64,000 bases of DNA, taken from CAYSLU01 sp964431965 (GTDB taxonomy: Bacteria; Verrucomicrobiota; Kiritimatiellia; CAIKKV01; CAYSLU01). The position numbers and the translations under genes were made by a program. This document shows positions 36,194 to 44,483 of the stretch, one piece after another (positions within the stretch are counted from its first letter, which is position 1; every line of letters starts with the position of its first letter). The notes under the pieces were generated by a model that saw only the letters and a list, made by a program, of their open reading frames with translations, made no database searches and was not told where the DNA came from. The stretch is taken from assembly GCA_964431965.1 (NCBI GenBank), contig CAYSLU010000013.1, positions 11,506 through 75,505 of the forward strand, in the 5' to 3' direction.

Positions 36194-37102
36194 ATGAACG
36201 ATTATCTGTTGTCCGTCCTGCTGGGGGTCGTTGAGGGCCTGACGGAGTTCCTGCCGGTCAGTTCCACCGCTCACCTGCGCATTACGCAAGCGCTCCTCGA
36301 CGTTGATCTGAGCAGCGGCTACTGGAAGATGTATACCATCGTCATCCAGTTGGGCGCGGTCCTCTGTCTCCCCCTGTACTTCCGGAGCCGCATCGTGCAA
36401 TGGATGAAGGCCTTCCCGCGCGGAACGCAGGGACGCCACGCCATCTGGAGCCACCCCTTCGCTCTGACGGCGTATGCCTTTGCATGCACGATGGTGCTCT
36501 CTCTGCTGTCCGTCAAACTCATCGGCAAGCACCTGGAGAGCATCGTCCTGATGGCTCAGTCCCTGATCGTGGGCGGCATCGTCATGGGAGTCGTGGACGC
36601 GATCTTCGGCCGGCCGCGGGCCGGGGCGCCGAAATCCGAGGGCGGTGCGAGCGCTGGATCGCGAACGCAGTCGGTCGATGAGATGACCGTTCCACAGGCG
36701 ATCTGGATCGGCTGCTGCCAGGCGTTGTCGGCGGTCTTTCCCGGGACGTCGCGGTCCATGGCGACGATCGCGGCCGGACAGATTGCCGGCATGTCGCGGC
36801 CGGCCGCGCTGGAGTTTTCGTTCCTGCTGTCGATTCCGACCATGGTGGCGGCGACGGGCTACGACCTGATCGAGTCCATGCGCCACATGGACGGCGGCAG
36901 CACGATGGGCGTGGGGCCCAGCAACGTCCACGAGTGGATCGTTCTGGCGATCGGGTTCGTGACATCGTTTATCGTGGCGTACGCGGTGGTGGTCTGGTTC
37001 ATGAACTGGGTGCGCCAGCGCGGATTCCTGCCGTTCGCCATCTACCGGGTTGTGATCGGCCTGTCCGTCTGGTGGTGGGCGGCTCATCGGTCGATCGGGT
37101 GA
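36194..37102 (+). CDS. uppP: Undecaprenyl-diphosphatase UppP/BacA
   Basis: 302 residues, a polytopic inner-membrane phosphatase that recycles undecaprenyl diphosphate to the monophosphate carrier. Both family motifs are present: GVVEGLTEFLPVSSTAHL (E-x3-E and PVSS) and VFPGTSRSMATIAAG (PG-x-SR). About eight membrane segments are seen. The loop at about residues 137-165 is longer and more polar than in E. coli. A GT2 polyprenyl-phosphate glycosyltransferase is encoded 1.8 kb upstream, consistent with a carrier-lipid theme, although the genes are not contiguous. The start is preceded by AGGTGGAGTGAGTA. Confidence 0.92.
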   Translation: MNDYLLSVLLGVVEGLTEFLPVSSTAHLRITQALLDVDLSSGYWKMYTIVIQLGAVLCLPLYFRSRIVQWMKAFPRGTQGRHAIWSHPFALTAYAFACTMVLSLLSVKLIGKHLESIVLMAQSLIVGGIVMGVVDAIFGRPRAGAPKSEGGASAGSRTQSVDEMTVPQAIWIGCCQALSAVFPGTSRSMATIAAGQIAGMSRPAALEFSFLLSIPTMVAATGYDLIESMRHMDGGSTMGVGPSNVHEWIVLAIGFVTSFIVAYAVVVWFMNWVRQRGFLPFAIYRVVIGLSVWWWAAHRSIG

Positions 37103-37229
37103 ATGGGCCACGATGCCCCCGCTGTTTTCGCTCCCCGCATTGAACCTCCTGCGATCTCCGCGCGTTTGTACGGCTAGTCCACCCGGGCGGGTGGGCCCGT
37201 GGCGCGAACGCATTTCCGAGGAGCGGCTC

Positions 37230-39398
37230 ATGAGATCAGCGGGACATGCAGGGCGGCGGATGGCGGCGGGTATCCTGGCGGGCGCGGCAGCGATCGGCGG
37301 GGCGCGGGACGGGCTGGGGGCCGGCGGTACGAACGCCCCGGCAGGTACCCATGCGGCGACACGCGCGACGGAGGCCGGGCATCTGGTGATCGTCACGGCC
37401 AGCCGCTTCGAGCGCCAGTGGCAGGAGCTGCCGGTCAGCGCGAACAGCATCCCCGGCGAGACCATCCGGATCGACCGGGCGGCGCGGACGGTGCCTGAGG
37501 CGCTGAAGGGAGTCCCCGGCGTCATGGTCCAGAAGACGGCCCAGGGCCAGGGCTCTCCCTACCTGCGCGGATTCACCGGCTTCCGCACCCTCTTCCTCAT
37601 CGACGGCGTCCGGCTCAACAACTCGGTCTTCCGGGACGGCCCGAACCAGTACTGGAGCACGGTCGATCCGCTTAGCCTCAAGGGGATCGAACTCGTCAAG
37701 GGCCCGGCGTCGGTTCTCTACGGCAGTGACGCCATCGGCGGGGCCGCGAACGCGCTGACCGCCAGCCCGGAGTTCGGCGATGGATTCCTGTGCCGGCGCC
37801 GGCTTTACTATCGCGGGGCCACGGCCGATCGCTCGACGGTTGCGCGTGCGGAAGCCAGCGCGGCGTCCGGGCAGAAAGCGGGCGCGGTGGCCGGGATATC
37901 GTGGAAGGACTTTGGCAACGTTCGCGCGGGCGGAACGGTCGGCGAGCAGCCCAAGACCGGCTACAGCGAGCTGGATTGGGACGCGAAGGTCGCCTACCGC
38001 CCCGACCGGCGGTCGATGCTGACCGTGGCGCATCAGTCCGCCGATCAGGACGACGTCTGGCGCGCGCACTCGACGGCGTACGGGACCTGGTGGCGGGGCG
38101 CGAAGCCGGGCTCGGACCAGCAGCGCATCCTCGACCAGACGCGCCACCTGACGTATGCGCAGTATGACGTCGGCGACCTCGGCTCGTTTGCAGATCGCAT
38201 GAAAGTGGGCGTCTCGCACCAGGTACAGGACGAGGACCAGTACCGGGTGCGAAAGGACGGGGCCGCCGACAGCCAGGCGTTCTCCGTGAACACCGTCGGC
38301 TCGTTCATTCAGTTCGAGAGCCCGAGCAGCCTCGGCAACTGGGTGTACGGCGCCGAGTACTACCACGACGGCGTCGACTCGGTTGGGCTCAAGTACGCGG
38401 CCGACGGGTCCGTGAAGAGCCGGGCCGTGCAGGGGCCCGTGGCGGACGACGCCACCTACGACACGCTCGGCGCCTTCGTGGAGGACACGGTGCCGCTGGG
38501 CGGCCGCGTCAGCTTCGTGCCCGGCCTCCGCTACACCTACGCAGCAGCCGACACCGAGCAGGCGGCGGATCCACTGACCGGGAAGGCCATGCCCGTGGAC
38601 GGCGACTGGGACACCGTGGTCGGCAGCGCCCGCCTGCTCGTCGCGCTTGACGAGCAGCAGCTCTGGCACGCCTTCGCGGGGGCGTCCCAGGGCTACCGCG
38701 CGCCCAATCTCTCCGATCTGACGCGCTTTGACATCGCCCGCTCGGGCGAGCTCGAGACGCCGGCGCCCGACCTGGACCCGGAGCGGTATGTGACGTACGA
38801 GACGGGCCTCAAGGGACTGGCCGGCCGGTGGCAGGCGCAGGCGGCCTACTACTACACCGACATCCGGGACATGATCGTGCGGGTCCCGACCGGCCGCACG
38901 GTGGACGGCGCGACCGAGGTGACCAAGAAGAACTCCGGGAACGGCTATGTTCATGGAGTGGAAGCAGAGGGGCGGTACCGGATCGTCGAGGATTTGGCCG
39001 TGTTCGGCTCCGCCTCGTGGGCGCGGGGCGACGTGGACACCTACGCCACCTCCTCGCCGGACCTGTCCCGGGAGCCGATCGACCGCCTGATGCCCCCCGC
39101 GGGGACGCTGGGGCTGCGGTGGGATCTGGTTCGCGGCTTCTGGCTGCAGGGGGAGTGCACGGCGGCGGTCAAGCAGACCCGACTGTCGCCGGGCGACGTC
39201 GCCGACACGCAGCGCATCCCGTCCGGCGGCACGCCGGGCTACACGGTGTGCGAGGTGCGCGCCGGCTGGGACGTCTCCAAGGATCTCCGCCTGGCGGTCG
39301 CATGCGAGAACGTGGCGGACGTCGACTACCGGATCCACGGATCCGGCGTCAACGAGACCGGCCGCAACTTCGTCCTCAGCGCCGAATACGCGTTCTGA
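37230..39398 (+). CDS. TonB-dependent outer-membrane receptor
   Basis: 722 residues from the ATG at 37230 (GAGGAG upstream). An N-terminal signal peptide is followed by a region with VIVTASRFERQWQELP (TonB-box-like) and the plug domain (TVPEALKGVPGVMVQKT, YLRGFTGFRTLFLIDGVRLNN, LVKGPASVLYGSDAIGGA). The 22-strand barrel ends in the typical C-terminal aromatic residue (VLSAEYAF). The plug signature resembles haem, haemoglobin or siderophore receptors; the ligand cannot be fixed. The 127-base leader has no recognisable cobalamin riboswitch. The ExbB/ExbD pair at 53-54 kb could supply energy, but no TonB gene is in the window. Confidence 0.88.
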   Translation: MRSAGHAGRRMAAGILAGAAAIGGARDGLGAGGTNAPAGTHAATRATEAGHLVIVTASRFERQWQELPVSANSIPGETIRIDRAARTVPEALKGVPGVMVQKTAQGQGSPYLRGFTGFRTLFLIDGVRLNNSVFRDGPNQYWSTVDPLSLKGIELVKGPASVLYGSDAIGGAANALTASPEFGDGFLCRRRLYYRGATADRSTVARAEASAASGQKAGAVAGISWKDFGNVRAGGTVGEQPKTGYSELDWDAKVAYRPDRRSMLTVAHQSADQDDVWRAHSTAYGTWWRGAKPGSDQQRILDQTRHLTYAQYDVGDLGSFADRMKVGVSHQVQDEDQYRVRKDGAADSQAFSVNTVGSFIQFESPSSLGNWVYGAEYYHDGVDSVGLKYAADGSVKSRAVQGPVADDATYDTLGAFVEDTVPLGGRVSFVPGLRYTYAAADTEQAADPLTGKAMPVDGDWDTVVGSARLLVALDEQQLWHAFAGASQGYRAPNLSDLTRFDIARSGELETPAPDLDPERYVTYETGLKGLAGRWQAQAAYYYTDIRDMIVRVPTGRTVDGATEVTKKNSGNGYVHGVEAEGRYRIVEDLAVFGSASWARGDVDTYATSSPDLSREPIDRLMPPAGTLGLRWDLVRGFWLQGECTAAVKQTRLSPGDVADTQRIPSGGTPGYTVCEVRAGWDVSKDLRLAVACENVADVDYRIHGSGVNETGRNFVLSAEYAF

Positions 39399-39399
39399 T

Positions 39400-39477
39400 G
39401 CGGGCCCCGCGCGACGCGGCGGCCGCCCCGGGCCGGCGCGCACGGGATGGCCGCCATCCCTTGCCGCCGGGGCCCGC
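39400..39477 (+). terminator. Strong nested inverted repeat after the TonB receptor gene
   Basis: GCGGGCCCCG at 39400 pairs with CGGGGCCCGC at 39468, enclosing a perfect hairpin GGGATGG-CCG-CCATCCC (39444-39460). Only three T residues follow. It starts immediately after the receptor stop, so a terminator role is likely. Confidence 0.55.
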
Positions 39478-39598
39478 TTTCCCGGTTGCGTCCGGTAGTC
39501 GGCCGGACTAGCCTGCATCCAATCCGGGACCGGGTGCAGCCGCGCGGATCGGCCGAGCGCGTCTTTCGGGTCTCTGACCGGGGGCATCGGAAGGGCCT

Positions 39599-40831
39599 AT
39601 GAAACCGACATCGGGCGGGGCGGATCACCGGCATGCGTCTCCCGAGCGGCGGCGCAGCATGCTCGGGCTGGTCGGCATGATCGTGCTCGTCGGCATGGGC
39701 GAGCACATGGCCGAGCGCTTCTTGCCGCTGTATCTGCAGCAGCTGGCGCAGGCATCGACCGCCGTTCTGGCGATCGGGCTCCTAGCGGGGATGGACGACC
39801 TGCTGTCCGCGCTCTACTCCTTCCCGGGCGGCTACTTGAGCGACCGGCTGGGCACGAAGCGCGCGCTCCTGTTCTTCAATGCCCTGTCGATGGCCGGCTA
39901 CCTGTGCGTCATCCTGATCCGGTCCTGGTGGGCGGTCCTGATTGGCGCGGCCCTCTTCATCTCGTGGTCGGCCATCTCGCTTCCGGCCACGATGGACCTG
40001 CTCGCCCGGATCGTGCCGAAGAACCGGCGCACCATGGGCGTATCGATGCTGGCGCTGGTCCGGCGCGTGCCGAAGATGCTGGGGCCCGTCGTCGGCGGAG
40101 CGTGCATCGCGGCCTGGGGCGTCGAGCAGGGCGTGCGCGCGGCGTTCATCCTGGCGCTGGGCCTCGCACTGGCGGCTTCCGTGCTGCAGCAGGTGATGAT
40201 CGCCGAGGATCCGAAGGGCGACCGGACGGCCGAGGCGAATCCGCTGCGGCTGTGGCGCGAGATGCCGGCCGGCCTGAGGAACCTGCTGTGGTCGGACATC
40301 CTGATCCGCTTCTGCGAGCGCATCCCGGATGCGTTCGTGGTCATCTGGGCTACGCGGTACATCGCGAGCCCCGTGTCGGAGCTGGCCTTCGGCTGGCTGT
40401 CCGCCCTCGAGAACGTCACGGCCGTCCTGGTGTATGTGCCCGTGGCGTACATGGCGGACCGCTTCGGAAAGAAGCCGTTCGTGCTGATCACCTTCGCGTT
40501 CTTCACCTGCTTCCCCCTGGCGCTGCTGCAGGCGCACTCGCTGGCCCCCCTGGCGGCGGCGTTCGTGCTGCGCGGGCTCAAGGAGTTCGGCGAGCCGACG
40601 CGCAAGGCGCTGATCATGGATCTGGCGCCGGAGGGGCGCAAGGCGGCGATGTTCGGTCTCTACTACCTCATCCGCGACGTGCTCGTCGCGTTCGCGGCCT
40701 TCGGCGGCGCCCTGCTGTGGCGCGTGTCGCCGGAGCTGAACCTGAAGGTCGCGTTCGGTTTCGGCGTGCTGGGCACGCTCTGGTTCGCGTGGCGCGGGCG
40801 CGACTGCACGGCCGGGCGGCCGGCGGCATGA
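39599..40831 (+). CDS. Major facilitator superfamily transporter
   Basis: 410 residues with twelve predicted transmembrane segments. The loop between segments 2 and 3 carries FPGGYLSDRLGTKRALLFF, and the second half has the matching VAYMADRFGKKPFVLITF, the two MFS signature loops. It resembles drug or metabolite efflux MFS proteins; the substrate is unknown. About 200 bases separate it from the receptor gene, with a strong terminator between, so it is probably transcribed separately. Confidence 0.85.
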   Translation: MKPTSGGADHRHASPERRRSMLGLVGMIVLVGMGEHMAERFLPLYLQQLAQASTAVLAIGLLAGMDDLLSALYSFPGGYLSDRLGTKRALLFFNALSMAGYLCVILIRSWWAVLIGAALFISWSAISLPATMDLLARIVPKNRRTMGVSMLALVRRVPKMLGPVVGGACIAAWGVEQGVRAAFILALGLALAASVLQQVMIAEDPKGDRTAEANPLRLWREMPAGLRNLLWSDILIRFCERIPDAFVVIWATRYIASPVSELAFGWLSALENVTAVLVYVPVAYMADRFGKKPFVLITFAFFTCFPLALLQAHSLAPLAAAFVLRGLKEFGEPTRKALIMDLAPEGRKAAMFGLYYLIRDVLVAFAAFGGALLWRVSPELNLKVAFGFGVLGTLWFAWRGRDCTAGRPAA

Positions 40832-40863
40832 CGTCGGCGTCTTGTCCTTTGAGGAGTGGTGGG

Positions 40864-40884
40864 GATACGAGACAGCTCGACGGA
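40864..40884. repeat. 21-bp exact match to the core of the 305-bp repeat
   Basis: This stretch, centred on CGAGACAGCTCG, is identical to 21499-21519 and 21804-21824 inside the two tandem repeat copies. It lies in the 149-base spacer after the MFS gene and is flanked by TTGTCC at 40852 and GGACAA at 40881, which can pair and enclose it. No other part of the 305-bp unit is present. Confidence 0.7.
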
Positions 40885-40980
40885 CAACGATCGGCGTCGT
40901 GCCAAAAGGATGTCGACGCCTCGGCGCACGGCTTGTAGAGTGACGGCAAATCGGCGCCGTGCCGGTGTTGGAGATCCACG

Positions 40981-41805
40981 ATGAGCCATCAGTCCGAGAC
41001 GAGAAACATGGCGGTGTTCTGCGACTTCGAGAATATCGCGCTGGGCGTGCGGGACGCCAACTACGCCAAGTTCGACATCGACAAGGTGCTCGAGCGCCTG
41101 CTCCTCAAGGGCAACATCGTGGTGAAGAAGGCCTACTGCGACTGGAGCCGCTACAAGGAGTTCCGGCCCTCGATGCACGAGGCGTCGTTCGAGCTCATCG
41201 AGATCCCGCACCTGCGGCAGTCGGGCAAGAACTCCGCGGACATCCGGATGGTCGTGGACGCGCTCGACCTGTGCTACACGAAGGGGCACGTGGACACCTT
41301 CGTGATCGTCAGCGGCGACTCGGACTTTTCGCCGCTGGTGAGCAAGCTGCGCGAGAACGACAAGACGGTGATCGGCGTGGGGGTGCGGAATTCGACGTCC
41401 GACCTGCTCATCGCGAACTGCGATGAGTTCATCCACTACGACGACCTGGTGCGCGCGCAGCCGGCCCGCGCGCCGGCCCCCCGGTCCGCCTCCGGGCGGA
41501 GCCGCTCCGCGGCGGCGGGCGAGGCCGAGAAGCCGGCCGCGCCATCGGCGGACTCGAAGGACGACGCGCTGAACCTGATCCTCGAAACCTACGACGCGCT
41601 GGTCGAGGAGCGCGGGGAGGGGGAGAAGATCTGGGGCTCGATGATCAAGCAGACCCTGAAGCGCCGCAGGCCGGGCTTCAGCGAGTCCGCGTATGGGTTC
41701 CGGACGTTCGGACTGCTCCTCGAGGAGGTTGAGGCGCGCGGGCTGGTGAAGCTCGAGCGCGACGAGAAGTCCGGCGGCTTCATCGTTCGACGCGTGCGGC
41801 CGTGA
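40981..41805 (+). CDS. NYN-domain (LabA-like) nuclease with C-terminal OST-HTH/LOTUS domain
   Basis: 274 residues. Residues about 10-160 are a PIN-like NYN nuclease domain with acidic active-site residues in MAVFCDFENIALG, SADIRMVVDAL and IVSGDSDFSPLV. A Pro/Ala/Ser-rich linker (about 163-195) joins it to a LOTUS/OST-HTH RNA-binding domain (about 198-272; LILETYDALVEERGEGEKIWGSM). This architecture is known from bacterial LabA/DUF88 proteins proposed to cut or regulate RNA. The next gene, yceH, begins about 20 bases later, so they probably share a transcript. Confidence 0.87.
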   Translation: MSHQSETRNMAVFCDFENIALGVRDANYAKFDIDKVLERLLLKGNIVVKKAYCDWSRYKEFRPSMHEASFELIEIPHLRQSGKNSADIRMVVDALDLCYTKGHVDTFVIVSGDSDFSPLVSKLRENDKTVIGVGVRNSTSDLLIANCDEFIHYDDLVRAQPARAPAPRSASGRSRSAAAGEAEKPAAPSADSKDDALNLILETYDALVEERGEGEKIWGSMIKQTLKRRRPGFSESAYGFRTFGLLLEEVEARGLVKLERDEKSGGFIVRRVRP

Positions 41806-41825
41806 CGGACAGCGGGAGTGGCGCC

Positions 41826-42497
41826 ATGGACCTGACGCTCAATCCGGTTGAAGCCCGAGTGCTGGCGTGCCTGGTGGAGAAGTCGATCACGACGCCGGAG
41901 TACTACCCGCTCACGCTGGGCGCGCTGACCGCCGCCTGCAACCAGAAGTCGAACCGCGATCCCGTGATGCAGGTCGGGGAGTCGGATGTTGTCCGCGCGC
42001 TGGACGGGTTGCGCGACCGCAAGCTGGCCTGGTCGGTGGCGCTGGCCGGAAGCCGGGTCCCGAAGTACCGGCACAGCCTGACGGACGTGATCCTGCTGAC
42101 GCCGCCGCAGGTGGCCGTCCTGTGCGAACTCATGTTGCGCGGCGCGCAGACGGCGGCCGAGCTGCGACTTCGCGCGGGTCGGATGGCGGCGTTCGCGGAC
42201 GTGGCGGCCGCGCAGGCGACGCTGCAGGAGCTGGCGAGCCGCGAGGCGGGCGCGCTGGCGGCTCGGATGCCCCGCCAGCCGGGCCAGCGGGAGGAGCGTT
42301 ACCTGCACCTCCTGTGTGGCGGCGTACCGGCGGAGTCCGCGGCCGGCGCGGCGCTGCCGGCGCCGGAGCCGGCGCGGGTGGCGGTCATGGCCGAGAACGA
42401 GCGCCTGGGCGCGTTGGAGAGCCGCGTGGCCGCGCTGCAGGACGAGCTGGAGCAGCTGAAGGCCCGGTTCGGCGATTTCATCAAGCAGTTCCAGTGA
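41826..42497 (+). CDS. yceH: YceH/DUF480-family protein
   Basis: 223 residues from the ATG at 41826, behind a GGGAG site; a GTG 24 bases upstream that overlaps the previous stop is an alternative. The two winged-helix halves of the family are visible: LNPVEARVLACLVEKSITTPEYYPLTLGALTAACNQKSNRDPV and the later LTPPQVAVLCELMLRGAQTAAELRLRAGRM. The C-terminal about 30 residues form a coiled coil (LGALESRVAALQDELEQLKARFGDFI). The function is unknown; the fold suggests nucleic-acid or protein binding. Adjacency to a NYN/LOTUS nuclease gene hints at an RNA-related role. Confidence 0.85.
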   Translation: MDLTLNPVEARVLACLVEKSITTPEYYPLTLGALTAACNQKSNRDPVMQVGESDVVRALDGLRDRKLAWSVALAGSRVPKYRHSLTDVILLTPPQVAVLCELMLRGAQTAAELRLRAGRMAAFADVAAAQATLQELASREAGALAARMPRQPGQREERYLHLLCGGVPAESAAGAALPAPEPARVAVMAENERLGALESRVAALQDELEQLKARFGDFIKQFQ

Positions 42498-42522
42498 GCG
42501 ATGCTTCCGCGCGAGGGGACAC

Positions 42523-43317
42523 ATGACCGCACCCGGACTTCGCGAGCTGGCGATCGGGCCCGAGGAATCTCCCTGGGCGCCGGCAGGACTGCAGCGCATC
42601 GACTACACGAGCGGGCTGGACGGCCGGAGGGACTGGGCCTTGGCCTGGCCGGGCCGGGATCCCGCGCGGTGGGTGGTTCACCTTCATGGGCACGGGTCGA
42701 CGGGCGACCAGCTGCACACGCGCCCGGACATCAACCGCCTCTGGCTTCCGAAGTACCGCGCGGCCGGGCTCGGCGTGCTGTCGCCCAATCTGCGGGGGAA
42801 TGCCTGGATGGCGCCAGCCGCGGCCCACGACCTGCACGCGCTACTGGAGGCCGTGCGCCGCGAGTTCGGGGCGCGACGGTTCCTGCTCTTCAGCGGGTCG
42901 ATGGGCGGGACCGGAAACCTGGCCTACGCGGTGTTGCACCCCGATGACGCGCAGGCCGTGGGGGCGCTGTGCCCGGCCGTGGACGTTGCCTCTTACTACG
43001 CCTGGTGCCGCGAGCGGAACACGGGCGTGATCCGCGAGATCGCGGACGCCATCTGCGAGTCCTACGGCGGCGACCCAGTCGCGCGCCCGGACGTCTACGC
43101 GGCGCACTCGGCGCTGCGACGGTGCGACCGGCTGACCATGCCCGTGGTCGTGGTACACGGCTCAGCCGACGCCGTGATCCCGGTGGAGCCCGCGCGCGAG
43201 CTGGCCCGCCGGATGTCGGGCCGCGCGACGTTCCGGTACGAGGAGCAGCCGGGCGGCCACCACGACTCGCCCCTGGAAGCCGCCTGGGCGATCGACTGGG
43301 CCATCGCCCAGCTGTGA
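42523..43317 (+). CDS. Alpha/beta-hydrolase (prolyl-oligopeptidase/esterase-like)
   Basis: 264 residues with the alpha/beta-hydrolase fold. The predicted triad is Ser in LLFSGSMGGTG, Asp in VVHGSADAVIP and His in GGHHDSP, with an oxyanion-hole region HLHGHGSTGDQ. No signal peptide is present. It is encoded 25 bases after yceH in the same direction and 189 bases before the Nqr genes, so it belongs to the first group rather than to the Nqr operon. The substrate cannot be predicted; serine esterase, peptidase and deacetylase are possible. Confidence 0.8.
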   Translation: MTAPGLRELAIGPEESPWAPAGLQRIDYTSGLDGRRDWALAWPGRDPARWVVHLHGHGSTGDQLHTRPDINRLWLPKYRAAGLGVLSPNLRGNAWMAPAAAHDLHALLEAVRREFGARRFLLFSGSMGGTGNLAYAVLHPDDAQAVGALCPAVDVASYYAWCRERNTGVIREIADAICESYGGDPVARPDVYAAHSALRRCDRLTMPVVVVHGSADAVIPVEPARELARRMSGRATFRYEEQPGGHHDSPLEAAWAIDWAIAQL

Positions 43318-43335
43318 GCGGCCGGCGCGGGATTG

Positions 43336-43349
43336 GTCATCCGGATGAC
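43336..43349. promoter_or_regulatory. 14-bp perfect palindrome upstream of the nqr operon
   Basis: GTCATCC followed immediately by GGATGAC. It is 158 bases upstream of the nqrB start, in the 189-base spacer. A perfect palindrome without a loop is more like a dimeric regulator site than a terminator. A second hairpin (CGCCGTC/GACGGCG) lies at 43383-43405. Confidence 0.35.
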
Positions 43350-43455
43350 GTCTTCCGGCAGGAGGCGCCCGCCGGAGTTGGACGCCGTCACCCCTCGCGA
43401 CGGCGCATCCCTGCTGCTTCCGTGGCGCAGGGCATCGCGTCCGGTCGAATCGGAT

Positions 43456-43484
43456 TTCAAAAAGGCCGACTCTTCGGGTAAGCT
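43456..43484 (+). promoter_or_regulatory. Possible nqr operon promoter
   Basis: TTCAAA and TAAGCT are separated by 17 bases, just upstream of the GGAGGG ribosome site of nqrB. The boxes are only moderate matches. Confidence 0.3.
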
Positions 43485-43506
43485 TTTAGCTCACGTGGAG
43501 GGACTG

Positions 43507-44463
43507 ATGCCGCCGTTGTCCGCCTACATCCGATGGCAGCCGCCGATGGTGCGGGTTCTGCAGGCGAGCATCCCGCTCGCGGCGGGGGCCGTGTACTTTT
43601 TCGGCTGGCGGGTTCTGATGCTGCTCGTCGTGGTGAACGCCGTCGCGTACGTGTCGGAGTACCTGTTCACACGCCAGTGGAAGGAGCCGGTCACCTCAGC
43701 CGTCTTCGTCACGGCCACGCTGTTCACGTTCTCGCTGCCGCCGACCATTCCGGTCTGGATGGCCGTTGTGGGGATCGTGTTTGCGGTGGTGTTCGGCAAG
43801 ATGGTGTTCGGGGGATTCGGGCGGAACGTGTTCAACCCGGCGCTGACGGGGCGGGCGTTCCTGTACATCAGCTTCGGGCTGCAGATGACCGCGATGTGGT
43901 CCGAGCCCGTCGGCGGGACGATCGGCGGGTTCGGCGCGTGGGCGTCGGACGCGATCACAAGCGCCACGCCCGGCATGCGCCTCAAGCAGGGCGAGCTGTT
44001 CGACCTGTGGCCGCTCTTCGTCGGGACGGCCTCCGGCACGATCGGGGGGAGCAGCGCGCTGCTGGCGCTGCTGGGCGGGATCTACCTGCTGTGGACGAAG
44101 ACGGCCAACTACCGGATCGTCGCGTCGTGCTTCGCGGGCTTCCTTCTGCCGCAGGCGGCGCTGTGGCTGGCGAAGGTTCCGGCCGCGGCCGATCCGCTGC
44201 ATGCCGTGCTGGCCGGCAGCTTCGTCGTCGGCGCGTTCTTCTATGCCACCGACCCGGTGTCGGCCTCGCAGACCAAGCCGGGCCAGTGGATGTACGGGGC
44301 CTTCATCGGGCTGATGTCGTGCCTGATCACGATCTACTCGGTGTGGCCGGCAGGGACGATGTTCGCGGTCCTGCTCGCGAACATGTTCGCGCCGATCACG
44401 GACTACACGATCCGGCTGCGGCAGGCGAAGGCGAAGGCGGGGACCGCGGCCAAGCCGGCTTGA
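43507..44463 (+). CDS. nqrB: NqrB-like membrane subunit of a NADH dehydrogenase, short form
   Basis: 318 residues from the ATG at 43507 (GGAGGG just upstream). The protein starts nearly at its first transmembrane segment, while classical NqrB (about 410 residues) has an N-terminal cytosolic arm. NqrB-type motifs are present: VFGGFGRNVFNPALTGRAFLY and FYATDPVSASQTKPGQW. The covalent-FMN motif reads D-A-I-T-S-A-T (148-154), with Ser152 in place of the usual Gly of the SGAT motif but with the acceptor Thr154 kept. It should lie in the inner membrane and move Na+ or H+ while passing electrons toward quinone. No nqrA precedes it. Confidence 0.85.
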   Translation: MPPLSAYIRWQPPMVRVLQASIPLAAGAVYFFGWRVLMLLVVVNAVAYVSEYLFTRQWKEPVTSAVFVTATLFTFSLPPTIPVWMAVVGIVFAVVFGKMVFGGFGRNVFNPALTGRAFLYISFGLQMTAMWSEPVGGTIGGFGAWASDAITSATPGMRLKQGELFDLWPLFVGTASGTIGGSSALLALLGGIYLLWTKTANYRIVASCFAGFLLPQAALWLAKVPAAADPLHAVLAGSFVVGAFFYATDPVSASQTKPGQWMYGAFIGLMSCLITIYSVWPAGTMFAVLLANMFAPITDYTIRLRQAKAKAGTAAKPA

Positions 44464-44483
44464 GCGGCGGCGGGCGGGGTGAC

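Noticed and set aside
37103..37229. Cobalamin or other riboswitch upstream of the TonB receptor
   Set aside because: No B12-box-like or other conserved leader motif was visible in the 127 bases.
40832..40980. tRNA or other small RNA gene in the spacer holding the 21-bp core
   Set aside because: No cloverleaf or known small-RNA consensus could be built, so only the repeat match is reported.
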